From positions 62,001 through 126,000 of the forward strand of contig JAVTVY010045425.1 of the NCBI GenBank assembly GCA_036873755.1: a DNA stretch of 64,000 nt. The letters run 5' to 3'. Position 1 is the stretch's first letter. Every line of letters begins with the position of its first letter. Of this stretch, positions 63,346 to 64,000 are shown one piece after another. The notes below the pieces were generated by a model. It worked only from the letters and a program-made list of their open reading frames with translations, made no database searches and had not been told where the DNA came from. The DNA is from Hanleya hanleyi. Taxonomy: Eukaryota > Mollusca > Polyplacophora > Lepidopleurida > Hanleyidae. A program made the translations under genes and the position numbers.

Positions 63346-64000
63346 CCCCTCAGCCCGATTGGGCTCAGGGGTATTGTTGTCACCACATATCTTCATCCCT
63401 CCGTCTGTCCATCCGTCCGGTACTACTCACGAATGATACATTTGAAAAGGTGATTCTTCACACTAGGATACCCTTTTCAAAATGCGAAACGATTTCATTC
63501 CTCTATAAGAAACTATATAATGTTTTTTATTCTTTAAAAAAGTGTCTTCCTAATGTAGGTTTTGATCAAAAAGTGCATATTGAGAAGGGGCAATTGTGCA
63601 ACATGGTAACAATTTCTCAACAATGTTTTATTGTTGTTGACTATCGTCACAATGTTTCAGAAAAAAAACACACACAATGTACCATTTGTGAGAATGTCCG
63701 TCCGTCCGTCCTCTTTTCCCCTGGACTCCATATCTTGAGAACTACTGACATGACTGAAGGCAGGCCAGTGAAACTTCTGTCCAATTTAGAATGTTATCTG
63801 TATATGTGGCTTTTGTATGTTTCGTTGGCCAGGTCGTTGTCTGTCTGTCCACCTTTATGTCCATTTGTGTCATGGTTTATTTCCAACATCTGTTATGGAC
63901 CTTCTTGTGTTAAGTTTCTAAAATCTAGTTGTGGTCAAATCATTTACATACTAATTTCCCTGTATTCAGAAATGTTTTCTTTCCATTCTACTTCCGAAAT
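63346..64000 (+). repeat. Hairpin-headed repeat (cut by window end) and dispersed repeat
   Basis: The head stem-loop 63346-63371 (AGCCC...GGGCT between CCCC and GGGG) is followed by 'tattgttgtcaccacat' and 'ctccgtctgtccatccgtcc'. A second 'gtccgtccgtcc' tract lies at 63694. 63914-64000 duplicates 46432-46520. Confidence 0.7.

Overview
The window is animal nuclear DNA and most likely comes from a marine invertebrate, with a mollusc as the best guess. One conserved host gene is split by GT-AG introns of 3 to 23 kb. The introns are packed with DIRS-type tyrosine-recombinase retrotransposons and with hairpin-headed, tandem-repeat (HINE/'pearl'-like) elements, both of which are known to be common in molluscs. 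There is no bacterial gene organisation, and I saw no rRNA gene, tRNA gene or CRISPR array.

Host gene: six plus-strand exons (1441-1705, 24775-24857, 43639-43729, 48829-48888, 59611-59703, 62692-62824) join in perfect phase. They encode the middle of a YME1L-type i-AAA protease of the mitochondrial inner membrane: transmembrane segment, linker, Walker A, pore loop and Walker B. The 5' exons and the rest of the AAA and protease domains lie outside the window.

Intron 1706-24774 holds a decayed DIRS copy (2440-7040), arrays rich in AGGTCA half-sites, a hAT-like MITE (9358-9569), and a second decayed DIRS copy carrying a ~0.45-kb inverted duplication (10632-13430). A third DIRS element (about 13440-17215) is interrupted by a fourth with complete terminal structure (17216-23279). 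A LINE endonuclease fragment (23490-24020) follows.

Intron 24858-43638 holds another decayed DIRS copy (25445-28345), a CpG-rich island with ETS and E2F-like motifs (29440-30790), two tandem-repeat elements (30805-32064 and 32460-34012), and the best-preserved DIRS element (34297-40790). That element has gag, RT-RNase H-methyltransferase-like and tyrosine recombinase regions, inverted terminal repeats and an internal complementary region. It sits between two 200-bp inverted arms.

The last introns hold more hairpin-headed arrays (44815-45900, 46741-47905, 48960-50745), a 1.44-kb minisatellite (57209-58652), antisense zinc-finger exon relics, and a TTAA-flanked inverted-repeat element (59936-61891) with nested insertions.

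The most interesting points are: (1) several tandem-repeat families with different sequences start with the same kind of stem-loop, whose stem pairs change together; (2) three of these families share a GATGGCCGCC motif and another carries nuclear-receptor-type palindromes; (3) two DIRS elements have internal regions that match their joined ends exactly; (4) the fullest DIRS element is broken only by single-base indels, two of which compensate each other.
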